Assembly (NCBI GenBank): GCA_964242595.1 | Contig: CAXTBC010000010.1 | Coordinates: forward strand, 8,054 to 72,053 | Reading direction: 5' to 3' | DNA length: 64,000 bases | DNA from: BOG-908 sp964242595 | Lineage (GTDB): Bacteria > Pseudomonadota > Alphaproteobacteria > Acetobacterales > Acetobacteraceae | Shown here: positions 26,102 through 34,127 of the stretch, piece by piece | How positions within the stretch are numbered: position 1 is the first letter of the stretch | Layout: the number at the start of each line of letters is the position of its first letter | The notes under the pieces: generated by a model | What the model saw: the letters and a program-made list of their open reading frames with translations, nothing else | Databases searched by the model: none | Told to the model about the DNA's origin: nothing | Translations under genes and position numbers: made by a program

Positions 26102-27040
26102 CTAGAACAGGACTGCATCTTTTAAATCCACCTTCACCGGGATCACGCCCAGGTCCAGCAGCGTGTCAGCGATGTCCTGCTGGGAGGCGGCGGCCTTGGC
26201 GTCCATCTTCTGCACGCCGAAGCTCAACCGCCCCACCGCGCGGTCCACCGCCGCCGGGTCCATCCCCATCGCCGGCCCCAGCAGCCGCGCGACCTCGGCG
26301 CGGTGCGTATCGCCGTAGGCCTCCGTCTCGCGCAGGTCGTCCATCACCACGCGCAACACGTCGGCCTGCTGCGTCGCGAACGCCCGCGTCGCCAAAAAAA
26401 ACTGGCGGTTCTCGTCGATCACCCGCCCGTCCGGCGCCACGCCGTCGGAGACCACGCGCGTCTTCAGCGCCGTCTGCGCCGCGGCCAGATAAGGATCCCA
26501 GATCGCCCAGGCGTCCACGCTGCCGTTCTCGAACGCCGCGCGCGCGTCCGACGGCTTCAGGAAGACGCACTCCACGTCCGCCAACTTCAGCCCCGCTGTC
26601 GCCAGCACGCGCACCAGCAGGTTATGGACGTTGGATCCCTTGTTCAGCGCAATCTTGCGCCCCCGCAGGTTCGCAACGCCGTGTATGGCCGAGCCCTCCG
26701 GCACGATCACCGCCTCGCCATGCGGCGTCGCCGGCTCCACGCCCACATACACCAGCGGCACCCCGGCGGCCTGCGCAAAGATCGGCGGCGCATCGCCCGC
26801 CGTGCCGAAATCCACGCTCTCCGCGCCCATCGCCTCCATCAGCGCCGGGCCGCCGAGGAACTCCGTCCATGTTACCCGCACGCCCAGTGGCGCCAGCCGC
26901 TTTTCCAGCGTGCCGCGCGCCTTTTCGAACACCAGCGTGCCGTATTTCTGGTAGCCGATGCGCAGCACCCGCTCCTGCGCGCCAGCCGCCCCGCCAAACG
27001 CGAGCACCACGGCCAACCCGATCGAAGCGGCGTATCGCAT
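26102..27040 (-). CDS. ssuA: aliphatic sulfonate ABC transporter substrate-binding protein
   Basis: 312 residues from the ATG at 27040 with an AGGAGG site 6 nt upstream. Signal peptide MRYAASIGLAVVLAFGGAAG-AQE. The mature protein shows the SsuA/TauA fold: LRIGYQKYGTLVFEKARG, WTEFLGGPALMEAMGAESVD, GDAPPIFAQAAGVPLVYVG, ALNKGSNVHNLLVRVL and WAIWDPYLAAAQ. It is periplasmic and delivers alkanesulfonates to SsuBC. First gene of the operon. Confidence 0.95.
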   Translation of the reverse strand: MRYAASIGLAVVLAFGGAAGAQERVLRIGYQKYGTLVFEKARGTLEKRLAPLGVRVTWTEFLGGPALMEAMGAESVDFGTAGDAPPIFAQAAGVPLVYVGVEPATPHGEAVIVPEGSAIHGVANLRGRKIALNKGSNVHNLLVRVLATAGLKLADVECVFLKPSDARAAFENGSVDAWAIWDPYLAAAQTALKTRVVSDGVAPDGRVIDENRQFFLATRAFATQQADVLRVVMDDLRETEAYGDTHRAEVARLLGPAMGMDPAAVDRAVGRLSFGVQKMDAKAAASQQDIADTLLDLGVIPVKVDLKDAVLF

Positions 27041-27134
27041 TCCAACCTCCTGCGCGGTCACCGCCGTAGCATACTAAGAAAGTAGGATACAAGCCGAAGG
27101 TTCCGCGCTCCTCCTCGTGTGCTATCCCGCCTCC

Positions 27135-27599
27135 ATGCCCCTCCACGTTACCGGCACCTCCGCCCTAGCACACACCCTTCGCGCCATCCTCGCTCCGCTT
27201 TCCGCGCCCACCCTCGTCGTCACCGACGCGGCGCCCGACGCCCCGGCCATCATCGCCGCCTGCCAGGCCTTCGCCGCCGCCAACCCGACCGCCCTCATCC
27301 TCCTCGTCCTGCACGCCGCCCCGCCTGGCCTGGCCTACCTGCCCACCCACACCGCCAACGCCGCGCTCTGGGCCTACACCCGCCAGGCCGCGCTGCACTG
27401 GGCCCCCGCCGGCACCCGCATCAACGCCATCGGCCTCGGCGCCGCCCCCACTTTGCCCTTCGCCCCGCCGGACCAGGCCACCCAGCCCGCCTTCCCGCTC
27501 CCCGCCACCCCCGCCACGCCGGAGGACGTCGCCCGTACCGTCGCCTTCATCGCCGCCGCCTCCTCCATCACCGGACAAATCATCCGCCTCGGCGTATAA
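27135..27599 (+). CDS. short SDR-like (Rossmann) protein lacking the catalytic Tyr-Lys
   Basis: 154 residues from the ATG at 27135 (a GTG at 27117 is possible). The C-terminal half follows the SDR pattern closely: ANAALWAYTRQAALHWAPAG, INAIGLGAAP, TPEDVARTVAFIAAASSITG and QIIRLGV. However, the position of the YxxxK pair reads THTAN, so both catalytic residues are missing, and the N-terminus has no TGxxxGxG motif. It is about 90 residues shorter than a normal SDR. It is 9 nt upstream of folB, which suggests a role connected with pteridines, perhaps structural or regulatory. It may also be a decaying FolM-like reductase. Confidence 0.75.
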   Translation: MPLHVTGTSALAHTLRAILAPLSAPTLVVTDAAPDAPAIIAACQAFAAANPTALILLVLHAAPPGLAYLPTHTANAALWAYTRQAALHWAPAGTRINAIGLGAAPTLPFAPPDQATQPAFPLPATPATPEDVARTVAFIAAASSITGQIIRLGV

Positions 27600-27608
27600 C
27601 CCCGCCCC

Positions 27609-28010
27609 ATGGACTCGCCCCGCCTCGCCAGCGCTGCCCTCCGCCTGCGCCACGTCTTCCTGCGCGACATGGTGCTGCCCGCCAGCATCGGCGTGCACCC
27701 CCACGAACACGCCGCCCCCCAGCGCATCCGCATCAACGTGGACCTCGCCGTCACCGACGACGCGGCCGCCACGCCCCGCCCCCGCGACGACCTGTCCCAG
27801 GTGGTGGACTACGAAACCATCGCCGCCAGCATCCGCGCCATAGTCGCCGCCGGCCACGTCCGCCTGGTCGAAACCCTGGCCGAACGCCTGGCTCGCTCCT
27901 GCCTCGCCGACCCCCGCATCCGCTCGGTCCGCATCCGCGTGGAAAAGCTGGACATTTTCGCCGACACCGCCGCCGTCGGCGTGGAAATCGAGCGCACCGC
28001 CGACGAATAA
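27609..28010 (+). CDS. folB: dihydroneopterin aldolase
   Basis: 133 residues. Family motifs: VFLRDMVLPASIGVHPHEH, QRIRINVDLAV, DDLSQVVDYETIAASIRAIV and HVRLVETLAERLA, with the Glu in LVETLAE and the C-terminal Lys in VRIRVEKLDIF. It converts 7,8-dihydroneopterin to 6-hydroxymethyl-dihydropterin and glycolaldehyde in folate synthesis. Cytoplasmic. It follows the SDR-like gene with a 9-nt gap and is probably co-transcribed. Confidence 0.94.
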   Translation: MDSPRLASAALRLRHVFLRDMVLPASIGVHPHEHAAPQRIRINVDLAVTDDAAATPRPRDDLSQVVDYETIAASIRAIVAAGHVRLVETLAERLARSCLADPRIRSVRIRVEKLDIFADTAAVGVEIERTADE

Positions 28011-28386
28011 TCCCCTACCCCGCCCCGCTCCCAATATTTCCAAATCGAACACGATTCCGTGATGCCTCGATGACGGCCTGCTTGCGTCGAAGCCAGCAAA
28101 GTCCAGCACTCTTTGCCACCACGGCACGACGCCGCTTGCCTGTGGCCTGCAAGGCGCAATTCGTTTTGGCTGCGGAGCGACGCAATAACCCACAGGGTTA
28201 TCCCCAGGCTGGCAGAAAAGGAAGCAAGGCCTTCTTTTTTGCAAAAAAGAAGCAAAAAACCCTTGCCCGGCTGTCGCGGACTTCGGCCGCCTGGCGCGCC
28301 CCAGGAACAAAAGCTTTTTGGTTCTTTTCCTCGATAAAGAACTGCTTGCTTTCCCCCGCCCCGCGCCTCAACTCCGCCCCCACCCC
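28011..28386. other. folB-uvrC intergenic region
   Basis: About 375 bp with no gene. It holds a face-to-face family A pair (28215-28350). No Shine-Dalgarno sequence was seen before the uvrC ATG; the 35 nt upstream are C-rich. Confidence 0.5.
28215..28350. repeat. family A repeat pair (units A9 and A10, inverted)
   Basis: Left: AAGGCCTTCTTTTTTGCAAA, AAAGAAGCAAAAAACCCTTG and GGCTGTCGCGG. Right: ACAAAAGCTTTTTGG, then a GTTCTTTTCCTCGATAAAGA stem and ACTGCTTGC. The pair lies between folB and uvrC. Confidence 0.85.
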
Positions 28387-30240
28387 ATGATCGCACCAGA
28401 ACCCCATGGCCTCGCCGTCATCGAAGCCACCGTCGCCACCCTCCCGCTCTCCCCCGGCGTCTACCGCATGCTCGATGCCAAGGGCGAAGCCCTCTACGTC
28501 GGCAAAGCCCGCTCGCTGAAGAAACGCGTCGCCAACTACACCCAGATCAACCGCCTCGAGGAACGCCTCCGCCGCATGGTCATGGACACGGTCTCCATGG
28601 AGATCGTCACCACCCACACCGAGGCCGAAGCCCTCCTCCTCGAAGCCAACCTCATCAAGCGCCTCAAGCCGCGCTACAACATCGTCCTCCGCGACGACAA
28701 ATCGTACCCCTGGCTCATGCTCGCCGAAGACCACGCCTTCCCCCAGGTCACCAAACACCGCGGCAACCAGTCCCGCCCCGGCAGCTACTGGGGCCCCTTC
28801 GCGTCGGCCTGGGCCGTCAACCAGACCGTCAACGCCATGGAACGCCTCTTCCTGCTGCGCTCCTGCGCGGACACGGTGTTCGCCAACCGCTCCCGCCCCT
28901 GCCTGCTCCACCAGATCAAACGCTGCTCCGCCCCCTGCGTGGACCGCATCAGCCGCGAGGACTACGCAGCCCTCGTGGCCCAGGCCAAAGCCTTCCTCTC
29001 CGGCAAGGTCGCCACCCTGCAACGCGAGCTCTCCGCCGAGATGGAAGCCGCCTCCGCCCGCATGGAGTACGAAACCGCCGCCGCCGTGCGCGACCGCATC
29101 CGCGCACTGACCCACGTCCAGGGCAGCGGCGTCATCAACCCCGCCAGCCTGACGGACGCCGACATCGTCGCCCTCTACCAGATCGCCGGCCAGTCCTGCG
29201 TCCAGGTCTTCTTCATCCGCGGCGGCCGCAACAACGGCAACCGCGCCCACTTCCCCGCCACCGTCAAGACCGACGAACCCGGCGAGATCCTCTCCGCCTT
29301 CATCGCCCAGTTCTACGACGACAAACCCCCGCCCGCCCTCATCCTCGCCAACCACACGCTGCCCGAAGGCGACCTCATCGCCGACGCCCTCTCGCTGAAA
29401 GCCAGCCGCCGCGTCGAGATCGCCGTCCCCCAGCGCGGCGAGAAACGCCAGGTCGTCGAACACGCCGAAACCAACGCCCGCGAGGCCCTCGAACGCCGCC
29501 TGGCCGAGTCCGCCGGCGTGGCCAAGCTGCTCGACGGCGTCGCCACCCTCTTCAACCTCGCCGCCCCGCCAGAACGCATCGAGACCTACGACAACAGCCA
29601 CATCATGGGTTCCAACGCCTACGGCGTCATGGTCGTCGCCGGCCCCGAAGGCTTCCGCAAGAACGCCTACCGCAAATACACCATCCGCAGCGCCATCACC
29701 CCTGGCGACGATTTCGGCATGATGCGCGAAGTCCTCGAACGCCGTTTCACCCGCGCCCAAAAAGACCGCGAAGACGGCGCCCCCGCGACGGACTGGCCGG
29801 ACATCGTGCTGATCGACGGCGGCGCCGGCCAATACTCCGCCGCCCGCGCCGTGCTGGACGATCTGGGCGTCACCGACACCACGCTCATCGCCATCGCCAA
29901 GGGCCCCGACCGCGACGCCGGCCGCGAGTGGTTCTTCACCGCCGAAAAACCCCCCTTCCAGCTCCCGCCCCGAGACCCGGTGCTGTACTACCTGCAACGC
30001 CTCCGCGACGAAGCCCACCGCTTCGCCATCACCACCCACCGCGCCGGCCGCTCGAAGGCCCTGGTGACGAGCGAGCTGGACGAGGTGCCCGGCATCGGCT
30101 CAGCTCGCAAGCGCGCGCTGCTCAACCATTTCGGGAGTGCGCGCGGGGTGAAGCAGGCAGGGCTGGAGGACTTGCAGGCGGCGCCTGGGATTAACAAGGA
30201 GACGGCTAAGCGGGTTTACGCGTTTTTTCATATGAAGTGA
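28387..30240 (+). CDS. uvrC: excinuclease ABC subunit C
   Basis: 617 residues from the ATG at 28387; a longer in-frame start begins inside the family A repeat and is rejected. GIY-YIG nuclease domain at about 20-100 (SPGVYRMLDAKGEALYVGKA, RSLKKRVANY), UVR domain near 205-240, the RNase H-like second nuclease domain (ETYDNSHIMGSNAYGVMVV, VLIDGGAGQYSAA with catalytic Asp) and a C-terminal helix-hairpin-helix (VPGIGSARKRALLNHFGSA). It makes the dual incision in nucleotide excision repair after loading by UvrA and UvrB. Confidence 0.98.
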   Translation: MIAPEPHGLAVIEATVATLPLSPGVYRMLDAKGEALYVGKARSLKKRVANYTQINRLEERLRRMVMDTVSMEIVTTHTEAEALLLEANLIKRLKPRYNIVLRDDKSYPWLMLAEDHAFPQVTKHRGNQSRPGSYWGPFASAWAVNQTVNAMERLFLLRSCADTVFANRSRPCLLHQIKRCSAPCVDRISREDYAALVAQAKAFLSGKVATLQRELSAEMEAASARMEYETAAAVRDRIRALTHVQGSGVINPASLTDADIVALYQIAGQSCVQVFFIRGGRNNGNRAHFPATVKTDEPGEILSAFIAQFYDDKPPPALILANHTLPEGDLIADALSLKASRRVEIAVPQRGEKRQVVEHAETNAREALERRLAESAGVAKLLDGVATLFNLAAPPERIETYDNSHIMGSNAYGVMVVAGPEGFRKNAYRKYTIRSAITPGDDFGMMREVLERRFTRAQKDREDGAPATDWPDIVLIDGGAGQYSAARAVLDDLGVTDTTLIAIAKGPDRDAGREWFFTAEKPPFQLPPRDPVLYYLQRLRDEAHRFAITTHRAGRSKALVTSELDEVPGIGSARKRALLNHFGSARGVKQAGLEDLQAAPGINKETAKRVYAFFHMK

Positions 30241-30249
30241 GAGCGAAGG

Positions 30250-30302
30250 AAAAAAGGAAGAAAGCGCTTCTTTTTTGAAAAAAAGAAGCAAAAAACTTTT
30301 GC
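30250..30302. repeat. family A repeat, unit A11
   Basis: GAAAGCGCTTCTTTTTTGAA, AAAAAGAAGC and CAAAAAACTTTTG. It starts 10 nt after the uvrC stop codon and marks the border to the low-GC island. Confidence 0.85.
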
Positions 30303-30375
30303 CTTATTATTCTCCTTTTGAGAAATGAATGTATCGCATCGTCGGATGAGTAATTGCCTGGCAGATCCTCAGTTT

Positions 30376-31935
30376 TCACTGCGGTATAACAAATCTATAT
30401 GAGTATGATGGCGCTGTTTCGCCATTTACTCTTTTCACTTTTTCAATAATTTTTCGGTCAGTTAGCCTCCGCACATATTTCTGCGCTGTTGGCCGAGATC
30501 GTCCCGTTATGCTTGCAGCCTTCGTTATGGTTATGAACTCGTATTCAACAAGATAGCCAAGAATTTGTCTTTCCTCTCGTTCGAGCTTAGCAAATTCTTC
30601 TTCACCCATTTGCGTTATAACGCTATCGCCAGCCCCGCTGCTATGCCCCTCTATCGGCGTGTTGCGAAGAGTGACATGTACCTGGTGCGCGCTGGCTTCA
30701 ATTTGCACGAACTTAGGAGCCGGAAGATTTGCTCTGGTCATTTCCGTCAGCATTCGTCTAGTTCCCTCATAGCCGCAATGCGTCAAATCCAGATGCATCA
30801 TAGCATCCATAAGAACTCGATTACGTGGATTGTGCGATTCATAAATGGATTGAGACGTAGTTGGTGGAACAAATCCACCCGGACTCTCGACCACAATCCT
30901 GTCGTTGAACATTTTCACAAAAATATTTTGAGCTTTGAGGTTGTACGAACGATGACCAACTGCGTTCACGACTGCCTCGTACCAGGCAGCCTCGGGATAC
31001 TCTTGTCGGCGCTCGAGCTTAGACCCCGTGAGTCTTTGATAAGACCGTATTTGAGAACTTATTTTTTGACGCGCTTGCTCAAGCATCTTTGGGATCGGAC
31101 CGTCAGCGTAGCTGTCAAAAATTACGTTCAAATCTTTGCCAAATTCTTCTTTGGTTCCGTCATAGCGAAGTATCCTTATCATCGAACCTGGTATCACAGC
31201 ACAGGGATCATGCGCAAACAGGAGAGCACATGCTAAGTTTGGAGAGAACTTCCCGTTTCTACGTTTTCCAAGGCGTGCTAATTCCAATAATTCCGTGTCG
31301 GTCTTGGAGTCACTAAATTTTCTATAATCCGTAAATGCCTCACCAAAGCGATGTATCTGATCTAGATTGAAGTCATCTGGATACATCAAGTTAACGGCTT
31401 CCAGCTCGTTTCTTATCTCTCCCTTCGCAATCCCCAGTTCCCGCCGGAGAATATCGTTCATCTTAATTTTACTACTCCCCTCTCGAACGAAGGCCTCGTG
31501 GGAGCTTGTTTCAACAACTTTATCATCACGGTAAAGTACACGGTAAGCTAAGATAAAGTCCTGCTCACCTTTGTCGTTAATGACAGGAACTTCTTTGCTC
31601 GTGAAACGAGCATCTGAACAATAACGGGAAAGATACTCTAAATCATTCTTCTTATCGTTCCCTAATTTCAAAAGTCCACTTATTATCCCATTATTCTCTA
31701 CTCCAACCAGAAGCACTCCACCTTCCGGCTGAGTATTAGCCCACATCGAAAGGTATTCACCAAGAACTTTGGGATCGACTTTACCGCTCTTGCGTTCAAC
31801 ACGGCGATTTTCGACGAAGATCGGGACAGTTCTTGTGTCAAGGGCATCGTAGATGCTGTCAGCCGATCGAAGCTGATCTAGCTCCGGCTTAATGTCTATA
31901 GATAAAAGACTTAACAGACTAAGTTGTTCAACCAC
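30376..31935 (-). CDS. Schlafen AlbA_2-domain / ATP-binding (HATPase_c_4-like) protein in a low-GC island
   Basis: 519 residues. After an unusual leader, residues 40-160 match the AlbA_2 (Schlafen AAA_4) domain: NRRVERKSGKVDPKVLGEYL, SMWANTQPEGGVLLVGVENN and G-rich strands. The middle (about 330-440) resembles the HATPase_c_4 region of putative transcriptional regulators (YPEAAWYEAVVNAVGHRSY, IVVESPGGFVPPTT, RNRVLMDAMMHLDL, GYEGTRRMLTEM). A winged-helix segment ends the protein (ITKAASITGRSRPTAQKYVR). The gene is far poorer in GC than its neighbours and uses A/T-rich codons, so it was probably acquired. Such proteins are often linked to phage defence or regulation; nothing here proves either. 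Confidence 0.85.
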   Translation of the reverse strand: MVEQLSLLSLLSIDIKPELDQLRSADSIYDALDTRTVPIFVENRRVERKSGKVDPKVLGEYLSMWANTQPEGGVLLVGVENNGIISGLLKLGNDKKNDLEYLSRYCSDARFTSKEVPVINDKGEQDFILAYRVLYRDDKVVETSSHEAFVREGSSKIKMNDILRRELGIAKGEIRNELEAVNLMYPDDFNLDQIHRFGEAFTDYRKFSDSKTDTELLELARLGKRRNGKFSPNLACALLFAHDPCAVIPGSMIRILRYDGTKEEFGKDLNVIFDSYADGPIPKMLEQARQKISSQIRSYQRLTGSKLERRQEYPEAAWYEAVVNAVGHRSYNLKAQNIFVKMFNDRIVVESPGGFVPPTTSQSIYESHNPRNRVLMDAMMHLDLTHCGYEGTRRMLTEMTRANLPAPKFVQIEASAHQVHVTLRNTPIEGHSSGAGDSVITQMGEEEFAKLEREERQILGYLVEYEFITITKAASITGRSRPTAQKYVRRLTDRKIIEKVKRVNGETAPSYSYRFVIPQ

Positions 31936-32020
31936 CTCTTACCTCAAACACGTTTCAGATGAACCCAGCCTCACGATGTGCATAGATCGCTAAGTGAGCT
32001 TGTGTCCATTATGTAAGCTA

Positions 32021-32461
32021 TTAGCGCCCCACCCCAACAGTCATCTTAAAATCCCCCCCACCCGACTTCGTCCCCAAAACAATCAAATACTTCCCCCCAC
32101 TCGGCAAAACCCCAGACCATCCCCCAGCATTCTCACCCTCCGCCGCCCCCTTCAACGCCGTCCCCGCAAACCGGTAATCGCCGTCCACCTTGCTCACGCC
32201 CCACCCCGGCGCGTAAGCCTGCATCACCACGTTGTCGGCGGGGCTCGCCAGCTTCACCGTCATCACCTGGCCGCGCCCCGCCGCCAGCGTCCAGCAGCTC
32301 AACTCGCCGCGCGCAATCCCGCCCTCCCGCACCGCCGAGGCCGCGCCCTTGGCGAATTGGATCGCCACCGGCGCGTCGCAGGAAGCCGCCTTCGCGGTCA
32401 GACACGGCACCATGAACCCTGCCGCAACCATCATCGGTACCAGTCGACAAGCTACAATCAC
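32021..32461 (-). CDS. exported small protein with a PPC-like beta-sandwich, third gene of an overlapping trio
   Basis: 146 residues from a GTG at 32461 whose last bases overlap the stop of the preceding gene (GTGA); ATGs at 32422 and 32419 are alternatives. The N-terminus is a signal peptide (VPMMVAAGFMVPCLTAKA), giving a periplasmic protein. The mature part, with two Cys (ASCDAP and GELSCWTL), runs VAIQFAKGAASAVREGGIAR, GQVMTVKLASPADNVVMQAY and GVLPSGGKYLIVLGTKSGGG. This resembles small PPC-like domains (pre-peptidase C-terminal type). Function unknown; the coupling suggests it works with the two upstream proteins. Confidence 0.7.
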   Translation of the reverse strand: MIVACRLVPMMVAAGFMVPCLTAKAASCDAPVAIQFAKGAASAVREGGIARGELSCWTLAAGRGQVMTVKLASPADNVVMQAYAPGWGVSKVDGDYRFAGTALKGAAEGENAGGWSGVLPSGGKYLIVLGTKSGGGDFKMTVGVGR

Positions 32462-32952
32462 GCAGTAGTTCCAGGGCGTCCATACAACCGTGTAGTCTCG
32501 ACACCTGCTTTGAACGCCCCCGTCAGCGACCGTGCTAATGCGAATATAAGCAAAGCAATGGACAGCAACGCACACACTCGCAATGCCGGCGAGCCGAAAG
32601 CCGAAGCGCTGAGAATGTCGCTTTCGCCTGTCAAGCCAAACGAGTAAGCCAGCAGCAGCACGTCAAGTAACAGCACCACCGCTACATAGTAGGCCACACG
32701 CCGTAATGCCCAGCTCAGCGGCGCAATAATGCATCCAAGCCATACGTAGGACAGGAACCGGAACACCGTTACGACCGTCACAAACAAGGGCGCCTGAACG
32801 GCAGCGTCGGCCCCATGCCGGGCTGAAAACGCCATGGAAAACAGCACGGACCCGAACAAAGTCGCGAAAATCACCGCACCGCATCGCCCATCGATCCACC
32901 ACCCGCCCCCGGCCGGGCGACGCGCGGCGGACACTTCTAAATCGTTTTTCAA
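32458..32952 (-). CDS. small integral membrane protein, second gene of an overlapping trio
   Basis: 164 residues with about four hydrophobic segments (AVIFATLFGSVLFSMAFSA, FVTVVTVFRFLSYVWLGCI, VAYYVAVVLLLDVLLLAY, VCALLSIALLIFALARSL). No family recognised. Its ATG overlaps the stop of the upstream gene (ATGA at 32952-32949) and its stop overlaps the next start, so all three are translationally coupled. A multi-helix inner-membrane protein directly after a protein with hydrophobic helices would be compatible with an immunity or partner role; this is inference. Confidence 0.75.
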   Translation of the reverse strand: MKNDLEVSAARRPAGGGWWIDGRCGAVIFATLFGSVLFSMAFSARHGADAAVQAPLFVTVVTVFRFLSYVWLGCIIAPLSWALRRVAYYVAVVLLLDVLLLAYSFGLTGESDILSASAFGSPALRVCALLSIALLIFALARSLTGAFKAGVETTRLYGRPGTTA

Positions 32953-33842
32953 TTGGCCAACGCAATCGTAAACGTCGGAAACGGCGGCAAAGCGTCGACT
33001 GCCTCTCGCACAACACCCCCCATTGCACTGCCCGCCAACCCGATCCCGGCCCCAACTGCGTTCAGCAATTCAACCCGCACACTCGGGGTAAGCAAAACCT
33101 CCCGCACGATCTTGGCGCCACTGGCAACCACACCGGCGCTCCGCGCACCTGCGGCAGCCGCCGTCGTCGCTTCTAAAAGCGCCCGAGCCGACGTCACCGC
33201 CGTTCGTGGCACGCTGACAACCCCAATAGCGTCCTGCACCCAATTGGAGTAGTAGTACGCTGGATTACTGTCCATTTTCGCGTTCAGATCGTGTCGATTG
33301 CGGGTCTCGTTAAGCACCCGCACGCCGCTTTCTAGGCAACTCACGCTCGCCGCCCCGGAAGCCGTCGCATCGAACGCCACAAGCGAGATCAAAGCCCATC
33401 CCACCGGCCCGCTGACGAAAGCACCCGCAACCAGCCCGACCCAGCCGATCACCGCCGCCGCACAGCCGAGCCCGCCCACGATCGCCTCGTGCCGCAACGC
33501 GTCGCTCGCACCCGGCGGCGGTGCCGCGGGCGTGCCGCTCGGCGGCGCACCGAACAGCACGAACACCGTCAGGTCGCCAGGTCGTGCCGGCAGGCGAACC
33601 TGCCGCATGGCACCCGTGGAAGACCTGAACACGATCCCGACGCCCAGGAAGTCGCGCACCTTGTCCACCGACTGCGCCACCAACCGCCCCACCACAGGAT
33701 TGCGCGCATACTGATCGGAAGCAGCGTCTTCCTTCAGCCGTGCCAAAATCGGATTGGTCGACAGGCTGTAAGGCTGACCGCCAAACAGCGTGCCTGATCC
33801 CGGGGCCGCCGAGCCGGAACGGCTGCCAACAAACTCGGACAC
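32949..33842 (-). CDS. unknown protein with a hydrophobic hairpin, first gene of an overlapping trio
   Basis: 297 residues, no family recognised. The first 100 residues are soluble, with a Pro/Ala-rich linker (APPSGTPAAPPPGA). A hydrophobic pair follows (GLGCAAAVIGWVGLVAGAFV and GPVGWALISLVAFDATASG), then a conserved-looking stretch NAKMDSNPAYYYSNWVQDAI and an Ala/Val-rich C-terminal half. No signal peptide. The layout recalls effector proteins that carry a membrane-inserting hairpin, but no catalytic motif is visible. It is followed by two coupled genes for a membrane protein and an exported protein. Normal high GC. Confidence 0.7.
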   Translation of the reverse strand: MSEFVGSRSGSAAPGSGTLFGGQPYSLSTNPILARLKEDAASDQYARNPVVGRLVAQSVDKVRDFLGVGIVFRSSTGAMRQVRLPARPGDLTVFVLFGAPPSGTPAAPPPGASDALRHEAIVGGLGCAAAVIGWVGLVAGAFVSGPVGWALISLVAFDATASGAASVSCLESGVRVLNETRNRHDLNAKMDSNPAYYYSNWVQDAIGVVSVPRTAVTSARALLEATTAAAAGARSAGVVASGAKIVREVLLTPSVRVELLNAVGAGIGLAGSAMGGVVREAVDALPPFPTFTIALAN

Positions 33843-34077
33843 TGGCTCACTCCATCTCGTCCAACCAGATTGGCAAGTTTCGGTTCAACAAGGAAGTCCC
33901 CACTCACCATGGGGCCACAAGGGCTTCCCCGTCCTCGCGGACGGCAGCTTCGGCACCCGCACCACCGAGGCCGTGCGCGCCTTCCAGCACAAGCAGAACC
34001 TGGCCGCCGACGGTATCGTCGGCCGCCAGACCTGGCACCGCCTCGCCACCGACCCGCCCCCGACCTACTACGCCTGA
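33790..34077 (+). pseudogene. fragment of a peptidoglycan-binding domain protein
   Basis: The last 50 codons read GFPVLADGSFGTRTTEAVRA, FQHKQNLAADGIVGRQTWHR, a clear second half of a peptidoglycan-binding (PG_binding_1) domain. The preceding part of the domain is not recognisable, and the open frame overlaps the start of the opposite-strand gene by 53 bp, so the beginning is probably lost. The parent may have been a lysozyme- or amidase-type protein. It could still be expressed as a short protein, hence the moderate confidence in calling it broken. Confidence 0.6.
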
Positions 34078-34127
34078 CACCGCGTTTCCGCTTGCCCAGC
34101 CCCCGACTAAATTCCTATCATCCCCAC

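Noticed and set aside
30100..30291. Short frames starting MLLFFKKE... at many places (for example 23261, 30291, 34824, 60716)
   Set aside because: These peptides are translations of family A repeats in one frame; they have no ribosome-binding sites and no shared continuation, so they are not a small-protein family.
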